Shown here: positions 9,053 to 16,815 of the stretch, piece after piece | How the letters are laid out: each line of letters begins with the position of its first letter | How positions within the stretch are numbered: position 1 is the stretch's first letter | DNA from: CAVYPR01 sp963770505 | GTDB lineage: Bacteria; Actinomycetota; Acidimicrobiia; Acidimicrobiales; RAAP-2 | Reading direction: 5' to 3' | DNA length: 64,000 nt | Assembly: GCA_963770505.1 (NCBI GenBank) | Contig: CAVYPR010000001.1 | Coordinates: 496,001 to 560,000 of the forward strand | The notes under the pieces: model-generated | The model's database searches: none | What the model was told of the DNA's origin: nothing | Seen by the model: the letters and a program-made list of their open reading frames with translations, nothing else | Position numbers and translations under genes: made by a program

Positions 9053-9085
9053 CGGTGGCGGGGCGGCAAGCCCGTCCCGCCACCG
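9053..9085 (+). terminator. hairpin terminator after secreted protein 2
   Basis: Arms CGGTGGCGGG and CCCGCCACCG (10 bp, perfect) surround a short inner loop. It corresponds to the hairpin at 8231-8261. Confidence 0.7.
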
Positions 9086-9199
9086 TGGCGACGCCCGGCC
9101 AGCGGCGGCTTCGCCGTTCGGCCACGGCGGCACGCCCGAGGAGGTGACGGCCGGCGGGCGTCGTGCCAGGCATAGCCGTGTGCTGCGGACGCGGCCGCC

Positions 9200-9205
9200 T
9201 AGGGT
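9200..9205 (+). promoter_or_regulatory. -10 element, leaderless type
   Basis: TAGGGT, seven bases before the GTG at 9213. It decides the start of the ArsC-like gene over an in-frame start at 9144. Confidence 0.55.
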
Positions 9206-9212
9206 GCCGTCG

Positions 9213-9563
9213 GTGGACCATCAGCCCGAGCTGTTCTTCAATCCCTCGTGTTCGAAGTGCCGGTCGGCGCAGGCCTTGTTGGAGGGGCGGGGCCTCGAGG
9301 CCAGGCTGGTGCGGTACCTCGACGTCCCGCCCACCGTCGGGGAGCTCGAGGTGCTGATGGTGCGGTTGGGGATCGAGGACCCCCGGGAGATGATGCGCAT
9401 CGGCGAGGACCTCTACGCGCGACTGGGACTGGACGATGCGCCGGCCGACCGGCTGCTGGCGGCGATCGCCGCGCATCCGATCCTGCTGGAGCGACCGATC
9501 TTCGTCCTGGGGAACCGTGCGGTGATCGCCCGGCCTCCCGAGCGCCTGCTGGAGCTGGTGTAG
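9213..9563 (+). CDS. ArsC-family reductase-like protein, 116 aa
   Basis: Thioredoxin-fold protein of the ArsC/Spx/YffB family. NPSCSKC places a CxxC at residues 13-16 and the C-terminal RPIFVLGNRAVIARPPERLLEL matches the usual RPIV...RPPE block. Members include glutaredoxin-linked arsenate reductases. The second Cys is at the YffB-like position, so arsenate reduction is plausible but not shown. No arsenic-resistance genes are nearby. Single-gene unit with its own -10 element, converging on a methyltransferase gene. Confidence 0.85.
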   Translation: MDHQPELFFNPSCSKCRSAQALLEGRGLEARLVRYLDVPPTVGELEVLMVRLGIEDPREMMRIGEDLYARLGLDDAPADRLLAAIAAHPILLERPIFVLGNRAVIARPPERLLELV

Positions 9564-9596
9564 GCGCAGGCGCGCCAACGGGCCCTCGGATCTGCG

Positions 9597-10358
9597 TCAG
9601 GGCCGGGGGGCGTGGACGGTGCACGTGGCGAAGGTCACGGTCAGCCCACCCTCCTCGTCGGCCGGCTCGAGCCCGCTCGTCCGTCCGTTCCCTTCCATCT
9701 CGGCGTGCAGGCGGCGCTCGACCTCGACGACTGTCGAGAGCTCGCTGTAGGCGACGGCGACGGGGAGGCGGATGTCGAAGGTGGACGCGTAGGAGAGGGC
9801 GTCCGTGCCCCCGGGCAGCAGGGCGGCGAGCTCTGGCTCGAGGTAGGACCGGACGTGGGAGGGGTCGAGGAGCCGGTGGAGGGCGTCGAACTCCTGGCGG
9901 ACCGCGGCGGTCGGCGCGATCAGGTCCACGAGCACGATCCTGCCGCCGCGCCGGCACACTCGCACCATCTCGGCCACCGCCGGCTCGGGGCGGTCGAAGT
10001 GGTGGAGGGCGCTCCGGCAGAAGACCACGTCGAACGACTCGTCGGCGAAGGGGAGGTCGTGGGCGTTCGCCTGCTGGAGCGCCACGTTGGCCACGCCGTC
10101 GGTGCGCAGGCGCGCCGCCCCGAGCTCGAGCAGCACGCGGGTGAGGTCGACGCCCACCACCTGGCGGACGCGGGGGGCCACGGTCTGGGCCGCATGGCCC
10201 GCGCCGCAGGCCACGTCGAGGACGGCCATGGTTTCGTCGAGCGGCTCGATCCACGCCAGGTCGCCGGCCCGCATGGCGAATGGTGCGTGGGGGCCGGAGA
10301 AGAGGTGGGTCTGGCCTTCGAACGAGCGGCGGACGACGTCATCGTGCGACGGCTGCAC
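9597..10358 (-). CDS. SAM-dependent methyltransferase, 253 aa
   Basis: Class I (UbiE/Methyltransf_11-like) methyltransferase. Motif I VLDVACGAGH is at residues 46-55, followed by VVGVDLT, an ANAHDLPFADESFDVVFCRSALHHF block and GGRIVLVDLIAP. The substrate is unknown. The start is the GTG with a GGAGG ribosome-binding site at 10366-10370 (complementary strand) rather than a start further upstream at 10412. It may be co-transcribed with the TetR gene upstream on the same strand. Its sequence does not place it in menaquinone synthesis. Confidence 0.85.
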   Translation of the reverse strand: MQPSHDDVVRRSFEGQTHLFSGPHAPFAMRAGDLAWIEPLDETMAVLDVACGAGHAAQTVAPRVRQVVGVDLTRVLLELGAARLRTDGVANVALQQANAHDLPFADESFDVVFCRSALHHFDRPEPAVAEMVRVCRRGGRIVLVDLIAPTAAVRQEFDALHRLLDPSHVRSYLEPELAALLPGGTDALSYASTFDIRLPVAVAYSELSTVVEVERRLHAEMEGNGRTSGLEPADEEGGLTVTFATCTVHAPRP

Positions 10359-10432
10359 GGTTCCACCTCCGTTCGGGCAGACGGCGTTCCCCTCGCAGCC
10401 TGCCACGCGCACCGCCCTGGCGACGGCCGGCG

Positions 10433-11119
10433 CTACTCCCGGTTCCCGTCGATCAGATCGTGCACGGCATCGTCGAGCAGGGCACGGAACCGCACCGGGT
10501 CGGTGCCCGCGAAGGCGTCGCCCGCCATGAACAAGGTGGCGAAAACCGCTCCGAACGAGCAGGCCATCCGCACCCGGTCGCGCAGCGCGATGGCCGGATC
10601 GGCCAGGATCTGGCGCAGGGTCTGCTGGAGGTCCTCGTGTTCGGCGTCGTGGTCTTTTCGGTGCAGCTTCTCGAGCGCCGCCTGGTTTCGCTCGTGCAAG
10701 AGGAAGATCTTGTGCTGGGCGACCATCTCGTCGAGCAGTCGGTCGAGGAGCGACCCCCAGAGTTCGAGGCTGAAGGGCTCCTCGCGCAGCCGCTGCAGGG
10801 CGTCCTTGCCGATGGTGTGGAGCCGCATGTGCAGCGCCATGAGGATGTCGTCCTTGGAGGTGAAGTGGTAGTAGAGAGCGGCCTTGGTGATGCCGAGCCG
10901 CTCGGCGATCTCGCGCAGCGAGGTGCCGTCGTAGCCCTTCTCGATGAAGAGGTCGAGGGCGACGTCGAGGACGCGGTCACGGGTGGACGGCGCAACGGCG
11001 CCGCCGGGAGCCGCCGCGTCCTGAGGTTCGGCGGGGGGGGCGGCTTCGAACGGGGTGGCAGTGGTCAACGGTCGGATCCCGGGTCGGGCCGAATCTACTT
11101 GACGGCCGGTTAGTTGCAC
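10433..11119 (-). CDS. TetR-family transcriptional regulator, up to 228 aa
   Basis: The N-terminal HTH reads DRVLDVALDLFIEKGYDG, then TSLREIAERLGITKAALYYHF. The C-terminal ligand-binding domain is helical. The most upstream start is GTG at 11119, but the first 45 residues are low-complexity, so translation may begin later (for example a TTG near residue 19). It is divergent from an ABC exporter, with two similar imperfect palindromes in the shared region. It probably represses that exporter and itself (inference). Confidence 0.88.
   Translation of the reverse strand: MQLTGRQVDSARPGIRPLTTATPFEAAPPAEPQDAAAPGGAVAPSTRDRVLDVALDLFIEKGYDGTSLREIAERLGITKAALYYHFTSKDDILMALHMRLHTIGKDALQRLREEPFSLELWGSLLDRLLDEMVAQHKIFLLHERNQAALEKLHRKDHDAEHEDLQQTLRQILADPAIALRDRVRMACSFGAVFATLFMAGDAFAGTDPVRFRALLDDAVHDLIDGNRE
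11099..11114. promoter_or_regulatory. candidate TetR operator 1
   Basis: TTGACGGCCGGTTAG, centred on CCGG at 11106-11109. It matches the second site under the consensus TTGnCGrCCGGTnrG and lies between the divergent TetR and ABC genes. Confidence 0.4.
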
Positions 11120-11144
11120 CCTACCATGCCAGGCGTTGAGTTAC

Positions 11145-11160
11145 TTGCCGACCGGTAGGT
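11145..11160. promoter_or_regulatory. candidate TetR operator 2
   Basis: TTGCCGACCGGTAGG, with the imperfect palindrome CCGACC/GGTAGG. It is centred 46 bp from operator 1 and sits just upstream of the exporter start. Confidence 0.45.
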
Positions 11161-11180
11161 GTGACACGTTGACGGACACC

Positions 11181-12161
11181 ATGATCGAGGTGGAGGGCCT
11201 GGTCAAGCACTACGGGGAGACCGTGGCGCTGGGCGGGGTCGACTTCGCCGTGCCCGCCGGCTCGGTCCTCGGGGTGCTGGGGCCCAACGGTGCGGGCAAG
11301 ACCACGGCCGTGCGGATCCTGACGACGCTCGCCGTCCCCGACGCCGGACACGCCAGCGTGGCCGGGATCGACGTGGTGGCCCACCCGGCGGCGGTCCGGG
11401 CCCGCATCGGCGTGGCCGCCCAGGACGCCACCTTGGACGGCCTGTTGACCGGTCGCCAGAACCTGGTGCTGGTGGGGGAGCTGTCGGGCATGGGCCGGGC
11501 CGAGACCAGGGCCCGCGCCGCCGAGCTGCTCGAGGGGTTCGACCTCACCGGCGCCGCCGACCGGGTCCTCAAGGGCTACTCGGGCGGGATGCGCCGGCGG
11601 CTCGACCTGGCGGCCAGCCTCATGACCCGCCCGCCGGTCCTCTTCCTCGACGAGCCGACGACCGGGCTCGACCCGACCAGCCGCCAGCGGGTGTGGGACA
11701 CCGTGCGCGAGCTGCTGACCGGCGGCGTCACTGTGCTCCTCACCACCCAGTACCTCGAGGAGGCCGACGCCCTGGCCGACGCCATCGTGGTGATCGACCA
11801 CGGTCGGGTGATCGCCGCCGGCACGCCCCAGGAGCTCAAGGAGGCCAGCCGGAGCGCCCGGGTGGAGATCACGCTGTCCAGCCCGCACCCCGACGCCGTG
11901 GACGCCGTGCGGCCGCTGGTTGGCGGAGCGGTCCAGGTGAGCGAGGACGGGCGCCGTCTCAGCGCCGGGGTGGACAGTGTGCCCGGCCTGGCGACCGCCC
12001 TGGTGCGGGCGCTCGACGGCGCCGGGATCCTGGTGGACGACGTCGAGGTCCGCCAGCCGTCCCTGGACGACGTCTTCTTCAGCCTCACCGGAGGCCACAT
12101 CGAGGCGGTCGAGGCCGATGGGGTCCTCCCCGAGCCGGCGGTGGGAGCGCGACCGGCGTGA
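11181..12161 (+). CDS. ABC transporter ATP-binding protein, DrrA type, 326 aa
   Basis: ATPase of an antibiotic- or lipid-export ABC system. Walker A GPNGAGKT is at residues 34-41, followed by signature YSGGM and Walker B LFLDEPTTGLDP. A C-terminal extension of about 90 residues is typical of daunorubicin-resistance DrrA proteins. I chose ATG 11181; a TTG four codons upstream (11169) is the alternative and sits seven bases after TAGGTG. It overlaps the permease gene by GTGA. Divergent TetR control is likely. The exported compound is unknown. Confidence 0.93.
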   Translation: MIEVEGLVKHYGETVALGGVDFAVPAGSVLGVLGPNGAGKTTAVRILTTLAVPDAGHASVAGIDVVAHPAAVRARIGVAAQDATLDGLLTGRQNLVLVGELSGMGRAETRARAAELLEGFDLTGAADRVLKGYSGGMRRRLDLAASLMTRPPVLFLDEPTTGLDPTSRQRVWDTVRELLTGGVTVLLTTQYLEEADALADAIVVIDHGRVIAAGTPQELKEASRSARVEITLSSPHPDAVDAVRPLVGGAVQVSEDGRRLSAGVDSVPGLATALVRALDGAGILVDDVEVRQPSLDDVFFSLTGGHIEAVEADGVLPEPAVGARPA

Positions 12162-13015
12162 CCACGGCCACCGTGACCGCCGAGGTCCTGCGCCCGACGG
12201 CGACGCGCCGCGTCGGAGGCTGGCTGGGCCACGTCCGCGACGTCTGGGCCATGACCAGGCGGAACCTGGTGCACATCTCGCGCGAGCCCATGCAGCTGTC
12301 GGACGTCACGATCCAGCCGGTGCTCTTCACGGTGCTCTTCGTCTACATCTTCGGGGGCGGCATCCCCATCCCCGGCGGCGGCAGCTACACCGACTTCGTC
12401 CTGGCCGGCCTCCTGATGCTGAACCTGGTGACCTCGACCATGGGCACGGCGGTGGGGTTGAGCACCGACCTGCACGAGGGCATCATCGACCGGTTCCGGG
12501 CCCTGCCGATGTGGCGTCCCGCCGTGCTCGTCGGCCGTTCGGTGGCCGACTTCATGACCTCGTGCCTCTGCGCGCTCATCGTGGCCCTGACCGGTCTCGT
12601 GGTCGGCTGGCGCCCCGACGCCACCTTCCCGTCGATCGTGGCCGGGTTCCTGCTGCTCCTCTTCTTCGCCTACTCGCTCTCATGGGTCTCGGCCAGCGTG
12701 GGGCTGCGGTCCAAGAGCCCCGAGTCGGCCGCCTCGTTCGGCTTCATCGTCCTCTTCCCGCTGGCCTTCGTCTCCAACGCCATGGTGCCGACCCAGCACA
12801 TGCCGGGCTGGCTGCAGGCCATCGCCGACTGGAACCCGGTGAGCGCCGTGACCTCGGGCGCTCGCGTGCTGTGGGGCAACCCCAACCCGTCGGGCACCAT
12901 CCATGCGTGGCCCATGCAGCACCCCATCGAAGCCGCCCTCATCTGGTCCGTGGCGATCCTCGTGGTCGCCGCACCGGTCGCCTCCGCCTTCTTCCGGGGC
13001 CGCACCATCGAGTAG
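12158..13015 (+). CDS. ABC-2 type permease, DrrB-like, 285 aa
   Basis: Membrane partner of the preceding ATPase. About six hydrophobic segments are visible (starting with VTIQPVLFTVLFVYIFGGG). The ABC-2 family block SLSWVSASVGLRSKSPESAASFGF, then LAFVSNAMVP and WLQAIADWNPVS, is typical of DrrB and nodulation-type exporters. The GTG start overlaps the ATPase stop, so the pair is translationally coupled. Confidence 0.93.
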   Translation: MTTATVTAEVLRPTATRRVGGWLGHVRDVWAMTRRNLVHISREPMQLSDVTIQPVLFTVLFVYIFGGGIPIPGGGSYTDFVLAGLLMLNLVTSTMGTAVGLSTDLHEGIIDRFRALPMWRPAVLVGRSVADFMTSCLCALIVALTGLVVGWRPDATFPSIVAGFLLLLFFAYSLSWVSASVGLRSKSPESAASFGFIVLFPLAFVSNAMVPTQHMPGWLQAIADWNPVSAVTSGARVLWGNPNPSGTIHAWPMQHPIEAALIWSVAILVVAAPVASAFFRGRTIE

Positions 13016-13122
13016 CCGGCCCCGGCGGGCGCAGTGCCGCCCCACCGCTCGGCGCGCCCGTTCCCCGTGCGAAACTCACCCGGGCAGTACTGGGCGAGGA
13101 CCAGCGAGGGAAGGTGTAACAG

Positions 13123-13893
13123 GTGGAACTCTCGGAGCAGGCCCCGGCGGCGGACCCGTCCGGGCACGTCACCCCCGCGGCACGGGCCGTCGACCTCGTC
13201 AAGATCTACGGCCGGGGGGACACCGCGGTCCGGGCCCTCGACGGCATCAGCGTGGAGTTCGGCCGCGGCCAGTTCACCGCCGTCATGGGCCCGTCGGGCT
13301 CGGGGAAGTCCACCCTCCTGCACTGCATGGCGGGGCTGGACGTCGCCACGTCGGGCCACACCTACGTGGGTGGCGCCGAGATCGGCCAGCTGAGCGACAG
13401 CGGGCTGACCCAGCTGCGACGGGACAAGGTGGGGTTCGTCTTCCAGTCCTTCAACCTGGTCCCCACCCTGTCGGCCGGGGCCAACATCCGGCTCCCGGCC
13501 GACCTGGCCGGCCGGCCGGTGGACGAGGAGTGGTATGGGTTCCTCATCGACCGCTTGGCGCTGGGGGACCGCCTCGAGCACCGACCGAGCGAGCTGTCCG
13601 GCGGCCAGCAGCAGCGCACGGCCTGCGCGCGGGCCCTCATCAACCGTCCCGAGCTGATCTTCGCCGACGAGCCGACCGGGAACCTCGACTCGAACGCCTC
13701 TTCAGAGATGCTCTCGTTCCTGCGCACCTCGGTCACCGAGTTCGGCCAGTCCATCGTGATGGTCACCCACGACCCCCGGGGCGCGTCCTTCGCCGATCGC
13801 GTCCTGTTCCTGGCCGACGGGAAGCTGGTCGACGAGCTCCGCCAACCCACCCCCGACTCCATCCTCGGGCGCATGCGGACCCTCGGCAGCTGA
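13123..13893 (+). CDS. ABC transporter ATP-binding protein, MacB/LolD type, 256 aa
   Basis: ATPase that pairs with the FtsX-domain permease downstream. Walker A GPSGSGKS, Q-loop VFQSFNLVPTL, signature LSGGQQQR, Walker B LIFADEPTGNLD and the His switch MVTHDP are all present. About 25 N-terminal residues precede the ABC core. GTG start after a GAGGGAAGG ribosome-binding site. Unlike importer ATPases, this type powers mechanotransmission by FtsX-like proteins. Not linked by sequence to the DrrAB pair before it. Confidence 0.93.
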   Translation: MELSEQAPAADPSGHVTPAARAVDLVKIYGRGDTAVRALDGISVEFGRGQFTAVMGPSGSGKSTLLHCMAGLDVATSGHTYVGGAEIGQLSDSGLTQLRRDKVGFVFQSFNLVPTLSAGANIRLPADLAGRPVDEEWYGFLIDRLALGDRLEHRPSELSGGQQQRTACARALINRPELIFADEPTGNLDSNASSEMLSFLRTSVTEFGQSIVMVTHDPRGASFADRVLFLADGKLVDELRQPTPDSILGRMRTLGS

Positions 13894-13894
13894 C

Positions 13895-16420
13895 ATGTGG
13901 CGGGTCACCATGCAAGGGCTGGCGGCCCACAAGCTGCGGCTGGCGCTCACCGGCATCGCCATCGTGCTCGGTGTCACCTTCATCGCCGGCACCTTCATCC
14001 TGACCGACACCCTGCACAACACCTTCACCAGCCTCTTCAACAACATCTACCAGAACGTCGACTTCGAGGTGCGAGGGGTGGCGCAGTTCACCGGCACAAA
14101 CGGCCTCGGGGTGCGCAACCCCATCCCCGAGTCCCTCCTCCCGGTCATCCGAGGGGTGCCGGGCGTCGGCGCCGCCTCCGGATCGGTCGGGGGCTACGCC
14201 CAGTTCGTCGCCCCCGACGGCAAGGCCATCTCGACCGGCGGCGCCCCGACCCTCGGGATCTCCTACGACCCCGACCCCCGCATCTCGGCGCTGCGTATCG
14301 TCGACGGCCGGCCCCCCACCACCTCCAACCAGGTCGTGATGGACGAGGGCACCGCCGACAAGTACGGCTTCAGGGTGGGGGAGCGGGTGCGGATCCTCCT
14401 CACCGGGGCGCCGAGGACCTTCACCATCACCGGCATCGCCCGCTTCGGCACCGTCAAGAACCTGGCCGGGGCCACGGTGGCCGCCTTCGACGTCCCCACG
14501 GCCCAGGCCGTCCTCGGCGAGGTCGGGCGTTTCGACACCATCGACGTGGTGGACGCGCCCGGGGCGAACGCCGCGTCCGTCCAACGGGGGATCGCCCGGG
14601 TCCTCCCACACGGCGTCGAGGTGGTGTCCGGGCAGACCGTGGCCAACGAGCAGGCGAGCGCCGTCGACAAGGCGCTCGGCTTCTTCTCCACGGCGCTGTT
14701 GGTGTTCGCCTTCATCTCGCTGTTCGTGGGCGCCTTCACCATCTTCAACACCTTCTCGATCATCGTGGGCCAGCGCACGCGGGAGCTGGCACTCCTGCGC
14801 ATCGTGGGGGCCAGCCGTCGCCAGGTCTTCCGCTCCGTCCTCGGCGAGGCGGCGATCGTGGGGCTGGTGTCCTCGGCCGTCGGCATCGGCCTGGGGGTGC
14901 TGGCCGCTTTGGGGATCGAGGCGCTGCTGCGGGGGTTCGGCGTCAGCCTGCCCGCGGGGTCCCCGGTCTTCGAGACGCGCACCGTCGTCGTCTCGCTCCT
15001 GGTGGGGGTGGGGGTGACCGTCGTGGCGGCCGTCAGCCCGGCCCGCCGAGCCGTGCGCATCCCGCCGGTGGCCGCCATCGCCGAGCAGCAGACCGAGCGC
15101 GACGTGCCGCTGCGGCGCCGGTTCGCCTGGGGCGCCTCCCTGGTGGCCATCGGGGTGGCCCTCCTGGCGGTGGGGCTCACCGAGCCGGCCATCCAGCTCG
15201 TGGGGCTGGGCGCGGTGGCCCTCTTCGTCGGCGTGGCCATGCTGGCCCCGGCGGTGGCCCGCCCGCTCTCGAGCATCATCGGACGCCCCCTGGCCCGGAC
15301 CCTCGGCGTGCCGGGCCAGCTGGGTCGGGAGAACTCGATGCGCAGCCCCCGGCGGACGGCCCAGACGGCGTCGGCCCTGATGGTCGGTCTGGCCCTGGTC
15401 TCGGCCATCGCCGTGTTCGGGGCGTCGCTGTCCAAGTCGGCCACCGCCAGCGTGGACGAGGCCATCGCCGCCGACGTGATCGTCACGTCGACCACAGCCG
15501 CCGGCTCGGGGACCTTCAGCAATTCGGTGCCGGTCGCCGCGGCCTCGGTCCCCGGGGTCACGGCGACCTCGACCGTCTATCAGGGCAAGTTCGAGTTCCG
15601 CCAGACAGTGACGAACCTCACCGCCGTCTCCACTCGCGACCTCTCGGCGACCCTCATTCTGCACATGACGGCGGGCAGCCAGGCCGCCCTGGCCGACGGG
15701 GAGCTGCTCATCGACACGACCACCGCCAACTCCGACCACCTGTCGGTCGGCGACCGGGTGCCCGTGAAGTTCGCCCGCACCGGACCGACGTCGCTGCGGA
15801 TCGGGGGGATCTACCAGGCGAACTCCCTCATCGGGAGCTACCTGGTCGGCGACGCCTTCTTCCTGGCCCACTTCCACGCCCCGCTGCCGGTGGCCGTGCT
15901 GCTGGCGACCGGCGGGAGTGCCGCGGTCCAGCGGGGCGTAGAGCGCGCCCTTCGGCCCTTCCCCGACACCAAGGTCCAGACTCGGGCCCAGTTCGAGAGC
16001 TCGGAGGCCTCCCAGGTGAACCAGCTGCTGGGCCTGGTCTACGCGCTGCTTGGCCTGGCCGTGCTGATCGCCCTCATCGGGATCGTGAACACCCTCATGC
16101 TCTCGGTGTTCGAGCGCACCCACGAGATCGGCTTGCTGCGGGCGGTGGGCATGAAGCGCCGACAGGTTCGCACCATGATCCGCTCCGAGTCGGTGATCCT
16201 CTCCATCTTCGGGGCGCTCATCGGCATCGTCATCGGGACGGCGCTGGGCGCCGCCCTGGTGTGGTCGCTGCGCTCCCAGGGGTTCAACGACACCGTGGTG
16301 CCGATCCCGTCCATGGTGGTCTTCTTGGTGCTGGCGGCGGTGCTCGGGCTGGTCGCCGCCGGCTGGCCGGCCCGCCGGGCGGCCCGGCTCGACGTGCTGG
16401 GGGCGATCGCTTCCGAGTAG
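13895..16420 (+). CDS. FtsX/MacB-domain ABC permease, 841 aa
   Basis: Large membrane protein with an N-terminal TM helix (residues about 14-36), an extracytoplasmic MacB-PCD domain, three TM helices with an FtsX domain, a second TM-anchored extracytoplasmic domain starting near residue 490 and a final three-helix FtsX domain ending in WPARRAARLDVLGAIASE. This duplicated layout is typical of actinobacterial exporters of peptides, lipids or lipoproteins. It begins one base after the ATPase stop. Three ACA Thr codons, rare in other long genes here, fall in predicted outside segments (residues about 68, 534, 571). Confidence 0.92.
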   Translation: MWRVTMQGLAAHKLRLALTGIAIVLGVTFIAGTFILTDTLHNTFTSLFNNIYQNVDFEVRGVAQFTGTNGLGVRNPIPESLLPVIRGVPGVGAASGSVGGYAQFVAPDGKAISTGGAPTLGISYDPDPRISALRIVDGRPPTTSNQVVMDEGTADKYGFRVGERVRILLTGAPRTFTITGIARFGTVKNLAGATVAAFDVPTAQAVLGEVGRFDTIDVVDAPGANAASVQRGIARVLPHGVEVVSGQTVANEQASAVDKALGFFSTALLVFAFISLFVGAFTIFNTFSIIVGQRTRELALLRIVGASRRQVFRSVLGEAAIVGLVSSAVGIGLGVLAALGIEALLRGFGVSLPAGSPVFETRTVVVSLLVGVGVTVVAAVSPARRAVRIPPVAAIAEQQTERDVPLRRRFAWGASLVAIGVALLAVGLTEPAIQLVGLGAVALFVGVAMLAPAVARPLSSIIGRPLARTLGVPGQLGRENSMRSPRRTAQTASALMVGLALVSAIAVFGASLSKSATASVDEAIAADVIVTSTTAAGSGTFSNSVPVAAASVPGVTATSTVYQGKFEFRQTVTNLTAVSTRDLSATLILHMTAGSQAALADGELLIDTTTANSDHLSVGDRVPVKFARTGPTSLRIGGIYQANSLIGSYLVGDAFFLAHFHAPLPVAVLLATGGSAAVQRGVERALRPFPDTKVQTRAQFESSEASQVNQLLGLVYALLGLAVLIALIGIVNTLMLSVFERTHEIGLLRAVGMKRRQVRTMIRSESVILSIFGALIGIVIGTALGAALVWSLRSQGFNDTVVPIPSMVVFLVLAAVLGLVAAGWPARRAARLDVLGAIASE

Positions 16421-16430
16421 CTCCGTCGCA

Positions 16431-16457
16431 CCACGGCGCCGGCTCCTGGCGTCGTGG
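16431..16457 (+). terminator. hairpin after the FtsX gene
   Basis: CCACGGCGCC pairs with GGCGTCGTGG (10 bp including one G-U) around a seven-base loop. It starts ten bases after the stop codon and has no U-tract. Confidence 0.55.
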
Positions 16458-16490
16458 CACACGGGCACGGGCGGTCCTAGCCTCGTTCGG

Positions 16491-16796
16491 GTGGGACTGA
16501 TGCTCGTCGTCATCGCCGCGGCCCTGATCGCCGTCCTGGTCGTCCAGACGGTGGTGATGCGCCGGCGCGGCTACTCGGTCGGGGGGCGCACCGTCGTGCG
16601 CTGCCGCCGCGGCCACCTCTTCAGCACTCTGTGGGTCCCCGGCGCCTCGCTCAAGGCCGTGCGCCTCGGGTGGGCGCGCTACCAGTACTGCCCGGTCGGC
16701 CGGCACTGGTCCCTGGTGGTGCCGGTAAAGGACGCCGACCTCACCCCCGCCGAGCGGGCCCAGGCGGCCGAGCGGCGCGACGCCTCGATCCCCTGA
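16491..16796 (+). CDS. small membrane-anchored zinc-ribbon-like protein, 101 aa
   Basis: One N-terminal TM helix (about residues 3-22), then a cytoplasmic domain with CRRGH and YCPVGRHW. The paired Cys/His spacing suggests a metal-binding treble. It resembles small conserved actinobacterial membrane proteins of unknown function. The GTG start is seven bases after TAGCCT (16478-16483), giving a leaderless arrangement. Single-gene unit converging on menE. Confidence 0.8.
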   Translation: MGLMLVVIAAALIAVLVVQTVVMRRRGYSVGGRTVVRCRRGHLFSTLWVPGASLKAVRLGWARYQYCPVGRHWSLVVPVKDADLTPAERAQAAERRDASIP

Positions 16797-16815
16797 GGGG
16801 GCCGGCGGCCCTCAG
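16793..16815. terminator. hairpin between convergent genes
   Basis: CTGAGGG pairs with CCCTCAG around a GC-rich inner segment. The arm contains the TGA of the upstream gene and reaches the stop of menE. It has the same design as the hairpin at 2947-2969. Confidence 0.5.

Larger units (their letters stand above)
8380..9085 (+). repeat. tandem duplication, unit 2
   Basis: Second copy of the unit starting near 7540. It includes the conserved GGTGTACAAC upstream block, the gene and a near-identical terminator hairpin. Confidence 0.85.

Noticed and set aside
9213..9563. Arsenic-resistance operon
   Set aside because: Only an ArsC/YffB-like protein is present; no ArsR, efflux pump or other resistance gene lies nearby.
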